Part shown: piece after piece, positions 35,993 to 44,065 of the stretch | Layout: the number at the start of each line of letters is the position of its first letter | Position numbering within the stretch: position 1 is the stretch's first letter | Assembly (NCBI GenBank): GCA_045580305.1 | Contig: JAZNNQ010000027.1 | Span: 62,001 to 126,000 of the forward strand | Reading direction: 5' to 3' | Source of the DNA: RGIG7332 sp045580305 | GTDB taxonomy: Bacteria; Bacillota; Clostridia; Oscillospirales; JAAYXM01 | Length of the DNA stretch: 64,000 nucleotides | The notes under the pieces: model-generated | What the model saw: only the letters and a program-made list of their open reading frames with translations | The model's database searches: none | Told to the model about the DNA's origin: nothing | Position numbers and translations under genes: made by a program

Positions 35993-36098
35993 TCTCGTTA
36001 TTTAAGACAAGCCAGAACGCGATCATAAAAACCGCCGCGAGCATGTTTGTTGACTTGACACGCACATAGTGCGCCAACTACTCCCCCATGAGGAAGAT
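35984..36098 (-). promoter_or_regulatory. yybP-ykoY (manganese) riboswitch aptamer
   Basis: Reading the minus strand, the conserved pieces appear in order: GGGGGAGTAG (36087-36078), a hairpin GCGCACTATGTGCG, GTCAACAAACATGCTCG, a variable arm, and CGAGACTC (about 35996-35989). This matches the yybP-ykoY consensus (GGGGAGUAG, a GUCAACA-type loop and GCGAGACC). These aptamers bind Mn2+ and commonly control P-type ATPases and other Mn exporters. Ligand binding should stabilise the closing helix and prevent the terminator, turning the ATPase gene on. Confidence 0.88.
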
Positions 36099-36144
36099 GT
36101 TCAATTTACTTAAGGTTATCATAAAAAACGCAAAAAGTCAAGTG

Positions 36145-36330
36145 CTATTGGTTTTTTAATCTTTTCTTAGCATCCTCGACAGATTCGCCGTCTTTTGTAA
36201 GGAATGTTTCAACAAATTTATCCTCAATCTTGGTGTAGCCTTCAACAACGCCGTTTTCAATCTTCTTGTAGCCCTCAACAACGCCGTCGGACATCTTTTC
36301 AACCGCTTTTACAATTTTTGACTTAGCCAT
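36145..36330 (-). CDS. Small hypothetical protein with internal repeats
   Basis: A 61-residue charged protein with no membrane segment. It contains a short tandem repeat, DGVVEGYKKIE then NGVVEGYTKIE, probably forming an amphipathic helix, and ends with VEDAKKRLKNQ. The ATG at 36330 has AAAGGAGGTG upstream. It overlaps the end of the membrane protein gene before it, so it is the last gene of a three-gene operon. Function unknown. Confidence 0.75.
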   Translation of the reverse strand: MAKSKIVKAVEKMSDGVVEGYKKIENGVVEGYTKIEDKFVETFLTKDGESVEDAKKRLKNQ

Positions 36331-36955
36331 TATCACACACCTCCTTTCGTGATTTCATAGTCATCCAAACACCCAGTACCGCTACTAAAATACAAACAGC
36401 GGCACCGGTAAGGGAATTCATAAGCTTTATATCACCTACCGACATTTCGCCGAAGGAAACCAGCATAGACCTTTGCATTGAGAAAATGGAAACAGATGCA
36501 TCGGACAGATTGATACAAAAAAGAGAAAGAAGCAGAGGAGAGTTTCGCTTACTGTTTCTTGTAAGATTTATTATGGCGAAGGTTATTTTCGTAAATGTGT
36601 AGGTGGCAATTGTTATCATTATAATTTCGTGTATCGCGCGGGACACATCAAAGCGCACACACAGATATACCGAGCCCGAGAGTACAAAACTGAGTAAAAC
36701 AAGCATAACACCTACGATTTTCTGCACGAAAAGCTCATTTTTTAAACTTTTCTTGCTTTTTCTCGCAAAAAGCACAGTGAGAAAACGCATTGCACCCAAA
36801 ATTCCGTAATATGCACCGGCGGTTATAAACCAATAAGACTGCTCGTATATGCCTAAGGCGAAGTTGCCAAGGGCATACAGGCCATTGATTATAAGATTTA
36901 TAAGCGCAAAGGTTATACTGCGCTCTTCAAAAAACTTTAATTTAAGCCTTTGCAT
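36323..36955 (-). CDS. Hypothetical membrane protein
   Basis: A 210-residue protein with about six hydrophobic helices (NLIINGLYALGNFALGIYEQ, a KIVGVMLVLLSFVLSG segment, EIIMITIATYTFTKITFAI and others) and basic loops. No family was recognised with confidence. It overlaps the downstream small gene and the 3' end of the gene upstream by 19 bases, so all three are made together. Confidence 0.7.
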   Translation of the reverse strand: MQRLKLKFFEERSITFALINLIINGLYALGNFALGIYEQSYWFITAGAYYGILGAMRFLTVLFARKSKKSLKNELFVQKIVGVMLVLLSFVLSGSVYLCVRFDVSRAIHEIIMITIATYTFTKITFAIINLTRNSKRNSPLLLSLFCINLSDASVSIFSMQRSMLVSFGEMSVGDIKLMNSLTGAAVCILVAVLGVWMTMKSRKEVCDNG

Positions 36956-37305
36956 AAGGGAATGAGGAAGAGAAGGGCAATAATTCCCACAAGTCCTATA
37001 AGTGTGCCCAAAATAAGATTATTCCATACAAGGCAGAAGCACATACCGACACCTAAAAGAAGCGCGCCCACAATGGCAAGCACAATGGCGAAAAAGCCTT
37101 TTTTGCTCATTTTAATCGGGCTTTTACCCTCCATCTTACGCCAAATCAAAAGTGTGATAATACCCATTACAATACCGATCACGCCAAAAATTACTCCCGG
37201 CTTGAAAGCGTTCCACTGGGGCAGAAGCGCCATGCACATACCGATGGCAAACAGAAATCCACTTACCACGCCAAGTAAAAGCGCAACAAAACTGCTTTTC
37301 TTCAT
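36937..37305 (-). CDS. Small hypothetical membrane protein
   Basis: A 122-residue protein with four hydrophobic helices in two similar halves: FLFAIGMCMALLPQW-NAFKP in the first and LLLGVGMCFCLVWNNLILG in the second, suggesting an internal duplication. The ATG at 37305 has GGAGGAAA upstream. It is the first gene of an operon divergent from a TetR regulator, the likely controller. Function unknown. Confidence 0.72.
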   Translation of the reverse strand: MKKSSFVALLLGVVSGFLFAIGMCMALLPQWNAFKPGVIFGVIGIVMGIITLLIWRKMEGKSPIKMSKKGFFAIVLAIVGALLLGVGMCFCLVWNNLILGTLIGLVGIIALLFLIPLCKGLN

Positions 37306-37328
37306 AAAAATTTCCTCCATTCATTAAA

Positions 37329-37411
37329 CCAACAGTTGTTTTGTTATTGCAATTATAGTATAATATTTCCGGCAATATAATTTCAATCATCAATTTCCCG
37401 ACAAGTGTTGG
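37329..37411. promoter_or_regulatory. Divergent promoter region with candidate TetR operators
   Basis: CCAACAGTTGT (37329-37339) and ACAAGTGTTGG (37401-37411) are near-inverted copies (10 of 11), each itself CAA-N3-TTG. The plus-strand promoter TTGTTT-17-TATAAT (37336-37364) overlaps the first site; the minus-strand candidate is TTGAAA-18-TATACT (37386 downwards). The layout fits autorepression. Confidence 0.55.
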
Positions 37412-37427
37412 ATTAATGGAGGACGAT

Positions 37428-37955
37428 ATGAATATAAAAAATAATAAAAGACGCCGCGAGAGCATAGAAAAAATGGAAAAGGTATTCATAGAGATGCTGC
37501 AGACTCGCGAGGTTGATGAAATATCCGTTACCGATATATGCAAGCAGGCGGGACTTAACAGAAGTACTTTTTACGCAAATTTTATAGACATTTATGATCT
37601 GGCGGAGAAGGTAGAAAAGCATTTGGTGGAAAACTTTTTCAGCCTGTTTGAAGCGGAAATAGAACAGAAGACGAGCACCAATAACTTTTTAAAACTGTTC
37701 AAAAATATATATGAAAACCAGCTTTTTTACCGCACATATTTTAAATTATGCAAGGATAACACGGCACTTATAGGCTATGATACAATAAAAGCGGAAAAGC
37801 ACTTTAATTCTAAATACATCGACTATCACATTGAGTTTTTTAAAAGCGGATTTAACGCCATTATCAAAAAATGGTTAAATGAAGGCTGTAAGGAAACACC
37901 TGAGGAAATGGAAGAAATATTAAAAATCGAATATTTGAGAAAGTCCTTTGAATAA
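37428..37955 (+). CDS. TetR/AcrR-family transcriptional regulator
   Basis: A 175-residue regulator. The N-terminal helix-turn-helix is DEISVTDICKQAGLNRSTFY with ANFIDIYDL following, typical of TetR proteins; the C-terminal part is an all-helical ligand or dimerisation domain resembling the TetR_C_7 type. The ATG at 37428 has TGGAGG 5 bases upstream; the in-frame ATG at 37416 overlaps that site. It is divergent from the small membrane-protein operon. Confidence 0.88.
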   Translation: MNIKNNKRRRESIEKMEKVFIEMLQTREVDEISVTDICKQAGLNRSTFYANFIDIYDLAEKVEKHLVENFFSLFEAEIEQKTSTNNFLKLFKNIYENQLFYRTYFKLCKDNTALIGYDTIKAEKHFNSKYIDYHIEFFKSGFNAIIKKWLNEGCKETPEEMEEILKIEYLRKSFE

Positions 37956-37967
37956 GGCGAGAAAAAA

Positions 37968-37996
37968 TTGATTTTAGTGTTAAAATAAGGTAGAAT
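37968..37996 (+). promoter_or_regulatory. Promoter for nitrilase-DUF1015-amidohydrolase operon
   Basis: TTGATT (37968-37973), a 17-base spacer and TAGAAT (37991-37996). Confidence 0.62.
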
Positions 37997-38015
37997 ATAA
38001 AGGCGAGGTGATTTT

Positions 38016-38804
38016 ATGAAGCTTGGCTTAATTCAAATGCCCACGGGCGCGAATGCTCTTGAGTACCTGCCCGATTATATGAATAAAGTCAAGGGTGCTG
38101 ATGTGGTGATACTGCCGGAAATATTTAACGCGCCCTATAGCAATGACGGCTTTGTGAAATACGCAGAAAAAGCGGAAGGAAAGACCTACACCGCGCTGTC
38201 GGAACTTGCGAAGAAGTATGGCGTTTATCTTGTGGCAGGGTCTATCCCTGAGCGCGAGGACGATAAAATCTATAACACTTCTTTTGTTTTTGACCCCAAA
38301 GGCAATCAGATAGCGCGACACAGAAAAGCTCATCTTTTTGACATCGATGTGGCGGGCGGTCAACGGTTTTGCGAATCGGACACCCTTACCCCTGGGGATG
38401 AAGTCACCGTATTTGACACACCCTTTGGCAAGATCGGTCTGTGCATTTGCTTTGATATACGCTTCCCGGATTTGTCCATGGCAATGTCAAAAAAAGGGGC
38501 TAAGGCGATTATTGTGCCCGCTGCATTTAATATGACCACCGGACCCCTTCACTGGGAGCTCCTGTTCCGTGCAAGAGCGGTGGATAATCAGGTTTATACC
38601 GTAGGTGTTGCACCCGCAAGAGATGAGAGTGCAAGCTATGTATCCTACGGCAATTCGATCGTTGTGTCCCCTATGGGTAAGGTGATAGAGCGGTTTGATG
38701 AAAAGGAAAACACCAAAATAGTAGAAATTGAGCTTGATGATGTGGAGAGCGTCAGGGCACAGATCCCCGTGCTTTCCGCACGCCGTGAAGAGCTTTATAA
38801 ATAA
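38016..38804 (+). CDS. Carbon-nitrogen hydrolase (omega-amidase type)
   Basis: A 262-residue nitrilase-superfamily enzyme. The catalytic triad is visible: Glu35 in VILPEIFNAP, Lys104 in RHRKAHLFDID and Cys145 in GLCICFDIRFPDL. The sequence (for example AAFNMTTGPLHWELLFRARA) is close to Nit2/omega-amidases, which hydrolyse alpha-ketoglutaramate or ketosuccinamate to the keto acid and ammonia. The exact substrate is not proven. AGGCGAGGTG precedes the start. It leads an operon with a DUF1015 protein and a YtcJ-like amidohydrolase. Confidence 0.9.
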   Translation: MKLGLIQMPTGANALEYLPDYMNKVKGADVVILPEIFNAPYSNDGFVKYAEKAEGKTYTALSELAKKYGVYLVAGSIPEREDDKIYNTSFVFDPKGNQIARHRKAHLFDIDVAGGQRFCESDTLTPGDEVTVFDTPFGKIGLCICFDIRFPDLSMAMSKKGAKAIIVPAAFNMTTGPLHWELLFRARAVDNQVYTVGVAPARDESASYVSYGNSIVVSPMGKVIERFDEKENTKIVEIELDDVESVRAQIPVLSARREELYK

Positions 38805-38818
38805 GGAGGAAATCACAT

Positions 38819-40075
38819 ATGAGCAAGGTATTAACTACAGGAAAGATTTTACTTCCCAAAGACGCGGATTTGTCTAAGTGGAGCGTTGTTGCGTGTGACC
38901 AGTACACCTCACAACCTGAGTATTGGAGCGAGGTTGAGGCATATGTGGGCGACGCGCCCTCCACATTACATATCACTCTGCCGGAGATTTATCTCGAGGG
39001 TGATGATGTGGCGGCTCGCATTGAGAGCATAAATGCCAATATGGAAAGCTATATCAAAGAAAACATCCTTAAAGAGATCGACGGCAAATACATTTATGTA
39101 GAGCGCACCCAGCGTGACGGTGTTGTACGCCACGGTCTTATGGGTATTGTTGATCTTGAAGCATACGACTATCGCAAAGGTTCCCAAACCGCCATCCGCG
39201 CCACCGAGGGCACCGTTCTTGAGCGAATTCCGCCCCGCGTTCGTGTTCGCGAGAAGGCAAGCTTAGAGCTTCCCCACATTATGCTCCTTATTGACGATGC
39301 CGATTTAACGGTTATCGAGCCGCTTGATAAGGAAAAGGAAACCTTTGACATCGCTTACGATTTCAAGCTTATGCAGGACTCCGGATCTATCCGCGGATAT
39401 GTTGTCGATGATAAGGCAGCCGCTCGCATTGATGCGGCAATTGCAAAGCTTGCGGACAAGGACGGCTTCCATAAAAAGTACAATGTTTCCGAGGATAAGG
39501 GCGTGCTCCTTTTCGCGGTAGGTGACGGTAACCATTCTCTCGCCACCGCTAAGGAGTGCTACGAGCGCATTAAAGCAAAGATTGGCGATGATGCAAAAAA
39601 TCATCCTGCACGCTATGCCCTTGTTGAGGTTACCAATGTACACGACAAGGCGCTTGAGTTCGAGCCTATTCATCGTGTTGTCTTTGATGTTGACCCTGAT
39701 AAGATGATGGCGGAACTTGCAAAATATTACGAGCTTGGTACAGAGGGTCAGGGATTTGTCGCGGTTATCGGCAATGAAAAGCGTGAGATCTTTGTTAAAA
39801 ATGCGCCCACAAACTTAGCTGTTGGCACACTTCAGAGATTTATCGACGATTATATTGAGAAAAACGGCGGCCGTGTGGACTATATCCACGGCGACGATGT
39901 TGTTGAGGAATTATCTAAAGCACCCACAAATATCGGATTCCTGCTTCCGCCCATGGCTAAGGAGGAACTTTTCCCCACGGTTATTTTAGACGGTGCACTA
40001 CCCAGAAAGACTTTCTCTATGGGTCATGCATATGACAAGCGCTTCTATTTAGAGGCTCGTAAAATTTCACTTTAG
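38819..40075 (+). CDS. DUF1015 family protein
   Basis: A 418-residue protein of the DUF1015 family, with the typical start ILLPKDADLSKWSVVACDQYTSQ and the segment LFAVGDGNHSLATAKE. The family has no established reaction; its members often sit near amino-acid or hydroxy-acid metabolism genes (general knowledge). It lies 14 bases after the nitrilase and 8 bases before the next amidohydrolase, so a shared pathway is likely. AAGGAGG upstream fixes the start. Confidence 0.9.
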   Translation: MSKVLTTGKILLPKDADLSKWSVVACDQYTSQPEYWSEVEAYVGDAPSTLHITLPEIYLEGDDVAARIESINANMESYIKENILKEIDGKYIYVERTQRDGVVRHGLMGIVDLEAYDYRKGSQTAIRATEGTVLERIPPRVRVREKASLELPHIMLLIDDADLTVIEPLDKEKETFDIAYDFKLMQDSGSIRGYVVDDKAAARIDAAIAKLADKDGFHKKYNVSEDKGVLLFAVGDGNHSLATAKECYERIKAKIGDDAKNHPARYALVEVTNVHDKALEFEPIHRVVFDVDPDKMMAELAKYYELGTEGQGFVAVIGNEKREIFVKNAPTNLAVGTLQRFIDDYIEKNGGRVDYIHGDDVVEELSKAPTNIGFLLPPMAKEELFPTVILDGALPRKTFSMGHAYDKRFYLEARKISL

Positions 40076-40083
40076 GTGATACT

Positions 40084-41697
40084 ATGACAACTTTATTTTA
40101 TAATGGCAAAATTTACTCCATGGATGAGACTGATAGCGTTTACTCCGCTATGGTGGTATGTGGCGGCAAACTTGTGGACTTTGGCGAGGATGAAGCGCTT
40201 ATTGCTAAATATCCGGACGCTGACCTGCACGATTTAAATGGTAAGTCGGTAATTCCGGGACTTATCGATACCCACGCCCACATTTTTATGGCGGCGGACA
40301 GTGAAGGCGACGGCGAATTGTTTATCCCCACATCCATTGAGGAGCTTTTAAGTGATCTTCGGGAAAAGGTAAAGGTAACACCGCGTGGTGAGTGGATTGC
40401 ATATAAAAACACCTACCCCTTGCGTCTTGATGACCTTAGATACCCCACGCTTTCAGAACTTGACGAAATAGCGCCGGATAATCCGGTTGCGGTGTGCGGT
40501 TTTTATTCCGCACAGGTCAACACCTGCGCCTTAAACACTCTTGATTTAACTACACTTCCTCCGGGCGGTCGCGTTATGACAGATAAAGAAGGCAAGAAAA
40601 CAGGTGTGCTTCTCAACTGCTACGCGATTTTAGGTAAATTTTATAACTCGCGAAAGGTTAAGCCCTATGCAGATGCTATAGAAGAGGTAATGGCTGAGTA
40701 TAACAAAAACGGTATTACCACCTCGGTGGAGGCTATGTCCAATATGCCGGGCATCAAAGCTGTGGAAGAACTTCAGAGCGAAAATCGCCAGACCGTGCGA
40801 CTTCGCTATACAATGATGGTACCGCCAAAGGCAAAACACGAGGAGTTCAAAGAGATCATAAAGGGCACACGCTTTGCTAATCCCGAGCTTGCCCGTATTT
40901 CATTTATTAAGAACACAATTGATGGCGGTATTCTTACCGGAACTTCTCTTATGGATGGCGCATATAGTGGACTTTCCGAGATATTCGGCTTAGACGGTAT
41001 TGAGGACTCCTGGCGCGGAAACTTAGTTACCGACACCCCTATTCTTTGCGACTCCATTAAATTAGCGCAGGAACTTGGGCTTCAGTATGGTGCACACTGT
41101 GTAGGCACCCAGGCAAGCAGAAAACTACTTGCTGCATACAAGCAGGTGGGAAATACTGAGGGTCAGCGCCACACGCTACTTCACGCGGACTTTATGGCAG
41201 GGGATATGATTGCTGCTGCAAAGGAGATGGATATTACCATCCTGTTCCAGCCGGCTTGGCACTATATGGACGCGCCGCATCTTTCAAAAATTTTAACGCC
41301 CCGCGAGTGTGCATATTTTATGCCCTATGCCGATATGTTAAATAGCGGTGTGCATATGGCGGCGGGAAGTGATCATATGGTTAAATACGATCCGATAAAA
41401 TCCGTCAACCCCTATCATCCATTTGTAGCACTTCACAATATGGTCACCTGTACCGCACGCGACGGCAATGTGTACGGCAAGGAACAAGCGATTTCCCGCA
41501 AAGAAGCACTGCTTACCTACACAAGATATGCCGCATGGTCGCTGTTTGATGAAGACCTTATAGGCTCTCTTAAAAAGGGAAACCGTGCGGACTTTTTAAT
41601 ATTAGACCGCGATTACTTCACTTGTGACGAAAATGATATTCCAAATATCAAACCACTTGCAACATATATTGATGGCGAATGCGTATATAGCGCATAA
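40084..41697 (+). CDS. YtcJ-like amidohydrolase (Amidohydro_3)
   Basis: A 537-residue metal-dependent hydrolase. It has the N-terminal beta-domain (FYNGKIYSMDETDSVYSAMV), the HxH motif in LIDTHAHIF, a GAHCVGT segment and the C-terminal metal Asp/His region AAGSDHMVKYDP, then KGNRADFLILDRD. The family removes amide or imide groups from varied small molecules. It is the last gene of the nitrilase operon and is followed by a terminator. Confidence 0.87.
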   Translation: MTTLFYNGKIYSMDETDSVYSAMVVCGGKLVDFGEDEALIAKYPDADLHDLNGKSVIPGLIDTHAHIFMAADSEGDGELFIPTSIEELLSDLREKVKVTPRGEWIAYKNTYPLRLDDLRYPTLSELDEIAPDNPVAVCGFYSAQVNTCALNTLDLTTLPPGGRVMTDKEGKKTGVLLNCYAILGKFYNSRKVKPYADAIEEVMAEYNKNGITTSVEAMSNMPGIKAVEELQSENRQTVRLRYTMMVPPKAKHEEFKEIIKGTRFANPELARISFIKNTIDGGILTGTSLMDGAYSGLSEIFGLDGIEDSWRGNLVTDTPILCDSIKLAQELGLQYGAHCVGTQASRKLLAAYKQVGNTEGQRHTLLHADFMAGDMIAAAKEMDITILFQPAWHYMDAPHLSKILTPRECAYFMPYADMLNSGVHMAAGSDHMVKYDPIKSVNPYHPFVALHNMVTCTARDGNVYGKEQAISRKEALLTYTRYAAWSLFDEDLIGSLKKGNRADFLILDRDYFTCDENDIPNIKPLATYIDGECVYSA

Positions 41698-41698
41698 G

Positions 41699-41735
41699 GA
41701 AAACACCAACCGCCGAAGCGGTTGGTGTTTTTTGC
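41699..41735 (+). terminator. Terminator of nitrilase operon
   Basis: AAACACCAACCGC (41701-41713) pairs with GCGGTTGGTGTTT (41718-41730), loop CGAA, then T residues. Confidence 0.88.
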
Positions 41736-41737
41736 AT

Positions 41738-41772
41738 AAAAAAAGACTGCTGAATTTCAGCAGTCTTTTTAA
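41738..41772 (-). terminator. Terminator of sugar permease operon
   Basis: A second hairpin (AAAAAGACTGCTG with CAGCAGTCTTTTT) stands directly after the previous one and just past the permease stop codon on the minus strand. Confidence 0.82.
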
Positions 41773-41782
41773 TAAGTTCTTA

Positions 41783-42655
41783 TTAACCCTTAACGGAGCC
41801 GATCATAACGCCCTTAACGAAGTACTTCTGTAAGAACGGATATACAGCAATGATCGGGATAATGGATACAAGAATTGTACCGTACTTGATAGCGTCCTCA
41901 GCGAACTGAGTACCCTTAGCAGACTCACCCATTGTACCCTGGCTTTCAGTAATACTCTGCATAACGATCTGGCGGAGGATGATCTGAAGCGGATACTTAC
42001 TACTATCCTGTAAGTAGAGAAGCGGAGCCATAAAGGAGTTCCACTGTGAAACCGCAACGAAGAGACCGATGGTCGCAAGAACTGCGGTAGAGGTGGGAAG
42101 TACAAGGTACCATAAAACACCGATATCAGTAAGACCGTCAAGACGACCGGACTCCTCAATTTCAGCAGGATATGCTGCGAAGAAGGAACGCATGATGATC
42201 ATATTGTATGCGGTGAAGGCTGTCGGAAGAACGATAGCCCAGATGGTGTTGTACATACCGAGCCAGTTAATAGTAAGGAAGCCCGGGATCATACCACCGC
42301 TGAAGAACATAGTGATTAATACGAGAATGTTAAGCTGCTTGCCGAAAGGACAACGCTTCTTACTTAACGCATAAGCGCCGGTTGTAAGAACAAAGAGCGC
42401 AAATACAACACCGACAACGGTATAGATGATGGTGTTGAGGTAAGCGTTGTAAATCATCGGGTCGGAAAGGATCTTCGCATAAACATCAAAGTTTATACCC
42501 TTGGGCCAGAAGGAAATCTTACCGGACATAACTGCGGTTGTCTCGGAAATCGAAACAGCAACCATGTGAATAAGGGGGAAGATCATAATGAATACGATGA
42601 ACCACAAGAAAATATTGCGAAGGAGCCAGCCTATTGTGAATTTTTTTCCTACCAT
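41783..42655 (-). CDS. Carbohydrate ABC transporter permease (LplC/MalG type)
   Basis: A 290-residue inner-membrane permease with six helices. The binding-protein-dependent transport signature is EIEESGRLDGLTDIGVLWYL (the EAA loop contacting the ATPase). It resembles LplC/YtcP partners of the CUT1 family that import oligosaccharides. GGAGGATAC precedes the start. It follows the MalF-type permease by 15 bases. Neither a binding protein nor an ATPase gene is adjacent. Confidence 0.92.
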   Translation of the reverse strand: MVGKKFTIGWLLRNIFLWFIVFIMIFPLIHMVAVSISETTAVMSGKISFWPKGINFDVYAKILSDPMIYNAYLNTIIYTVVGVVFALFVLTTGAYALSKKRCPFGKQLNILVLITMFFSGGMIPGFLTINWLGMYNTIWAIVLPTAFTAYNMIIMRSFFAAYPAEIEESGRLDGLTDIGVLWYLVLPTSTAVLATIGLFVAVSQWNSFMAPLLYLQDSSKYPLQIILRQIVMQSITESQGTMGESAKGTQFAEDAIKYGTILVSIIPIIAVYPFLQKYFVKGVMIGSVKG

Positions 42656-42670
42656 TTTCTGTATCCTCCT

Positions 42671-43639
42671 TTACCACAAGCTGGTATCGCTGACCTTGTT
42701 AGCAACATAGTTGGAAACAAGAAGCATAGCCAAGCTGATTAACGAGTTGAAAAGACCAACTGCGGAACCGTAGCTGTATCCGCCTGTGGACATCATACCT
42801 TTTTTGTAAACATAGGTAGAGATGATTTCGGAGGTCTCAAGAGTAGTCGGCTTCTGGAAAAGGAACGCACGCTCAAAACCAACATTGAACATGGAACCCA
42901 TACGGAGAAGAAGCATAGTAATCATAGTGGGAGCGATGGACGGAAGGGTAATGCTCCATACGCAGCGGAACTTACCTGCGCCGTCAACATAAGCTGCCTC
43001 GTATAACTGCGGGTCAACATTTGTAAGAGCTGCAAGGTATACGATAGCGCCCCAACCTGTCTGCTGCCACAACTCGGAAACTATGTAGATTGTTCTGAAA
43101 CAATTCTGATCCAACAGCCAGTCGGTCTTTGCAATACCGATAGCGTTGAAGAAATGGGTGATAAGACCACTGGTCGGGTCAAGGAACATCGAGAAAAGAC
43201 CAACAACAACAACCGTTGAATAGAAGTGCGGCATATAGCTGATAGTCTGAACGAGCTTCTTGAACTTAACATTCTGTACCTCGTTGAGGATAAGAGCGAA
43301 GATAATCGGAAGCGGGAAACCGAAGATCAATGAGTAGAAGGAAATTACTGTTGTATTTCTGATAAGACGCCAGAAATATTTGTACTCAAAGAAATTGATA
43401 AAGTGTTTGAAACCAACCCAGTCACTTCCTGCAATACCCTTAAACGGCTTGTAATCCATAAAGGAAATGATAAGACCGTACATCGGGAGATAGTAGAAAA
43501 GTGCAAGGCAGATTACTGTCGGGATAACAAGTAATAATAAGTACTTGCCATCGATGAGCTTTTTCATAAACTTACTTTGCTTGTGCTGAACCGGTAAAGC
43601 TTCTGCCGGTGCGACAGCATTTGAAACAGTTTTGCTCAA
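42671..43639 (-). CDS. Carbohydrate ABC transporter permease (LplB/MalF type)
   Basis: About 322 residues; the first permease of the pair. An N-terminal cytoplasmic tail precedes six helices, with the LplB-type start (LLLLVIPTVICLALFYYLPM, then YGLIISFMDYKPF) and the EAA loop YEAAYVDGAGKFRCVWSITL. A TTG start at 43639 has AGAGGAG 8 bases upstream and is preferred; a GTG at 43693 would extend it by 18 residues. It is probably regulated by the AraC protein encoded upstream on the same strand. Confidence 0.9.
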   Translation of the reverse strand: MSKTVSNAVAPAEALPVQHKQSKFMKKLIDGKYLLLLVIPTVICLALFYYLPMYGLIISFMDYKPFKGIAGSDWVGFKHFINFFEYKYFWRLIRNTTVISFYSLIFGFPLPIIFALILNEVQNVKFKKLVQTISYMPHFYSTVVVVGLFSMFLDPTSGLITHFFNAIGIAKTDWLLDQNCFRTIYIVSELWQQTGWGAIVYLAALTNVDPQLYEAAYVDGAGKFRCVWSITLPSIAPTMITMLLLRMGSMFNVGFERAFLFQKPTTLETSEIISTYVYKKGMMSTGGYSYGSAVGLFNSLISLAMLLVSNYVANKVSDTSLW

Positions 43640-43693
43640 AGCGTTCACTCCTCTGTAGATATTTGTTGCTGATGGGCAGATTTTAAAGTTCAC

Positions 43694-44019
43694 CCTACTC
43701 TAAAATGCACCCATCAAAATTTTAAGTTGAGCAAGCTACACAAAAACTTTTACAATATGTAAAAAGCCATTGGCTACCTGCACATTAAATTATACAGCAT
43801 TTTTGGGGAAATTGTATGACGAATTATTTTAATCGTAACAATAAATTGCATTATGCGGAAAAATGAATACAACCTAAAAAAATGAGTATCTTAAATATAT
43901 ATGGTGGATTTTTTGTGGTAAAAAGTGTCGGAATTTTGAAATAAAAAGGGGAAATAGGTCGAAAATAGACAATAAAATGACATAACATTTTCTTAACATT
44001 TTCGCCCTTATATGGGAAA
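43694..44019. other. AT-rich intergenic region, permease operon control
   Basis: About 330 bases without a gene. The minus strand has a TATAAT (43792-43787) that could serve the permease operon, though no good -35 was seen. The inverted repeat TTTTAC-N5-GTAAAA (43748-43764) lies between that element and the permease start and could be an operator. No RNA gene is apparent. Confidence 0.4.
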
Positions 44020-44052
44020 ACGGCACTTGTGCACTATGCACAAGTGCCGTCC
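44018..44052 (-). terminator. Terminator after AraC regulator
   Basis: A perfect 14-bp stem (ACGGCACTTGTGCA, 44020-44033, with its complement 44037-44050). On the minus strand GCCGTTTTCCC follows, just beyond the regulator stop codon at 44066. Confidence 0.85.
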
Positions 44053-44065
44053 GGTTTGTGACTTC

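Noticed and set aside
44018..44052. 14-bp perfect palindrome considered as an operator
   Set aside because: Its place just after the AraC stop codon and the T-rich minus-strand flank fit a terminator better.
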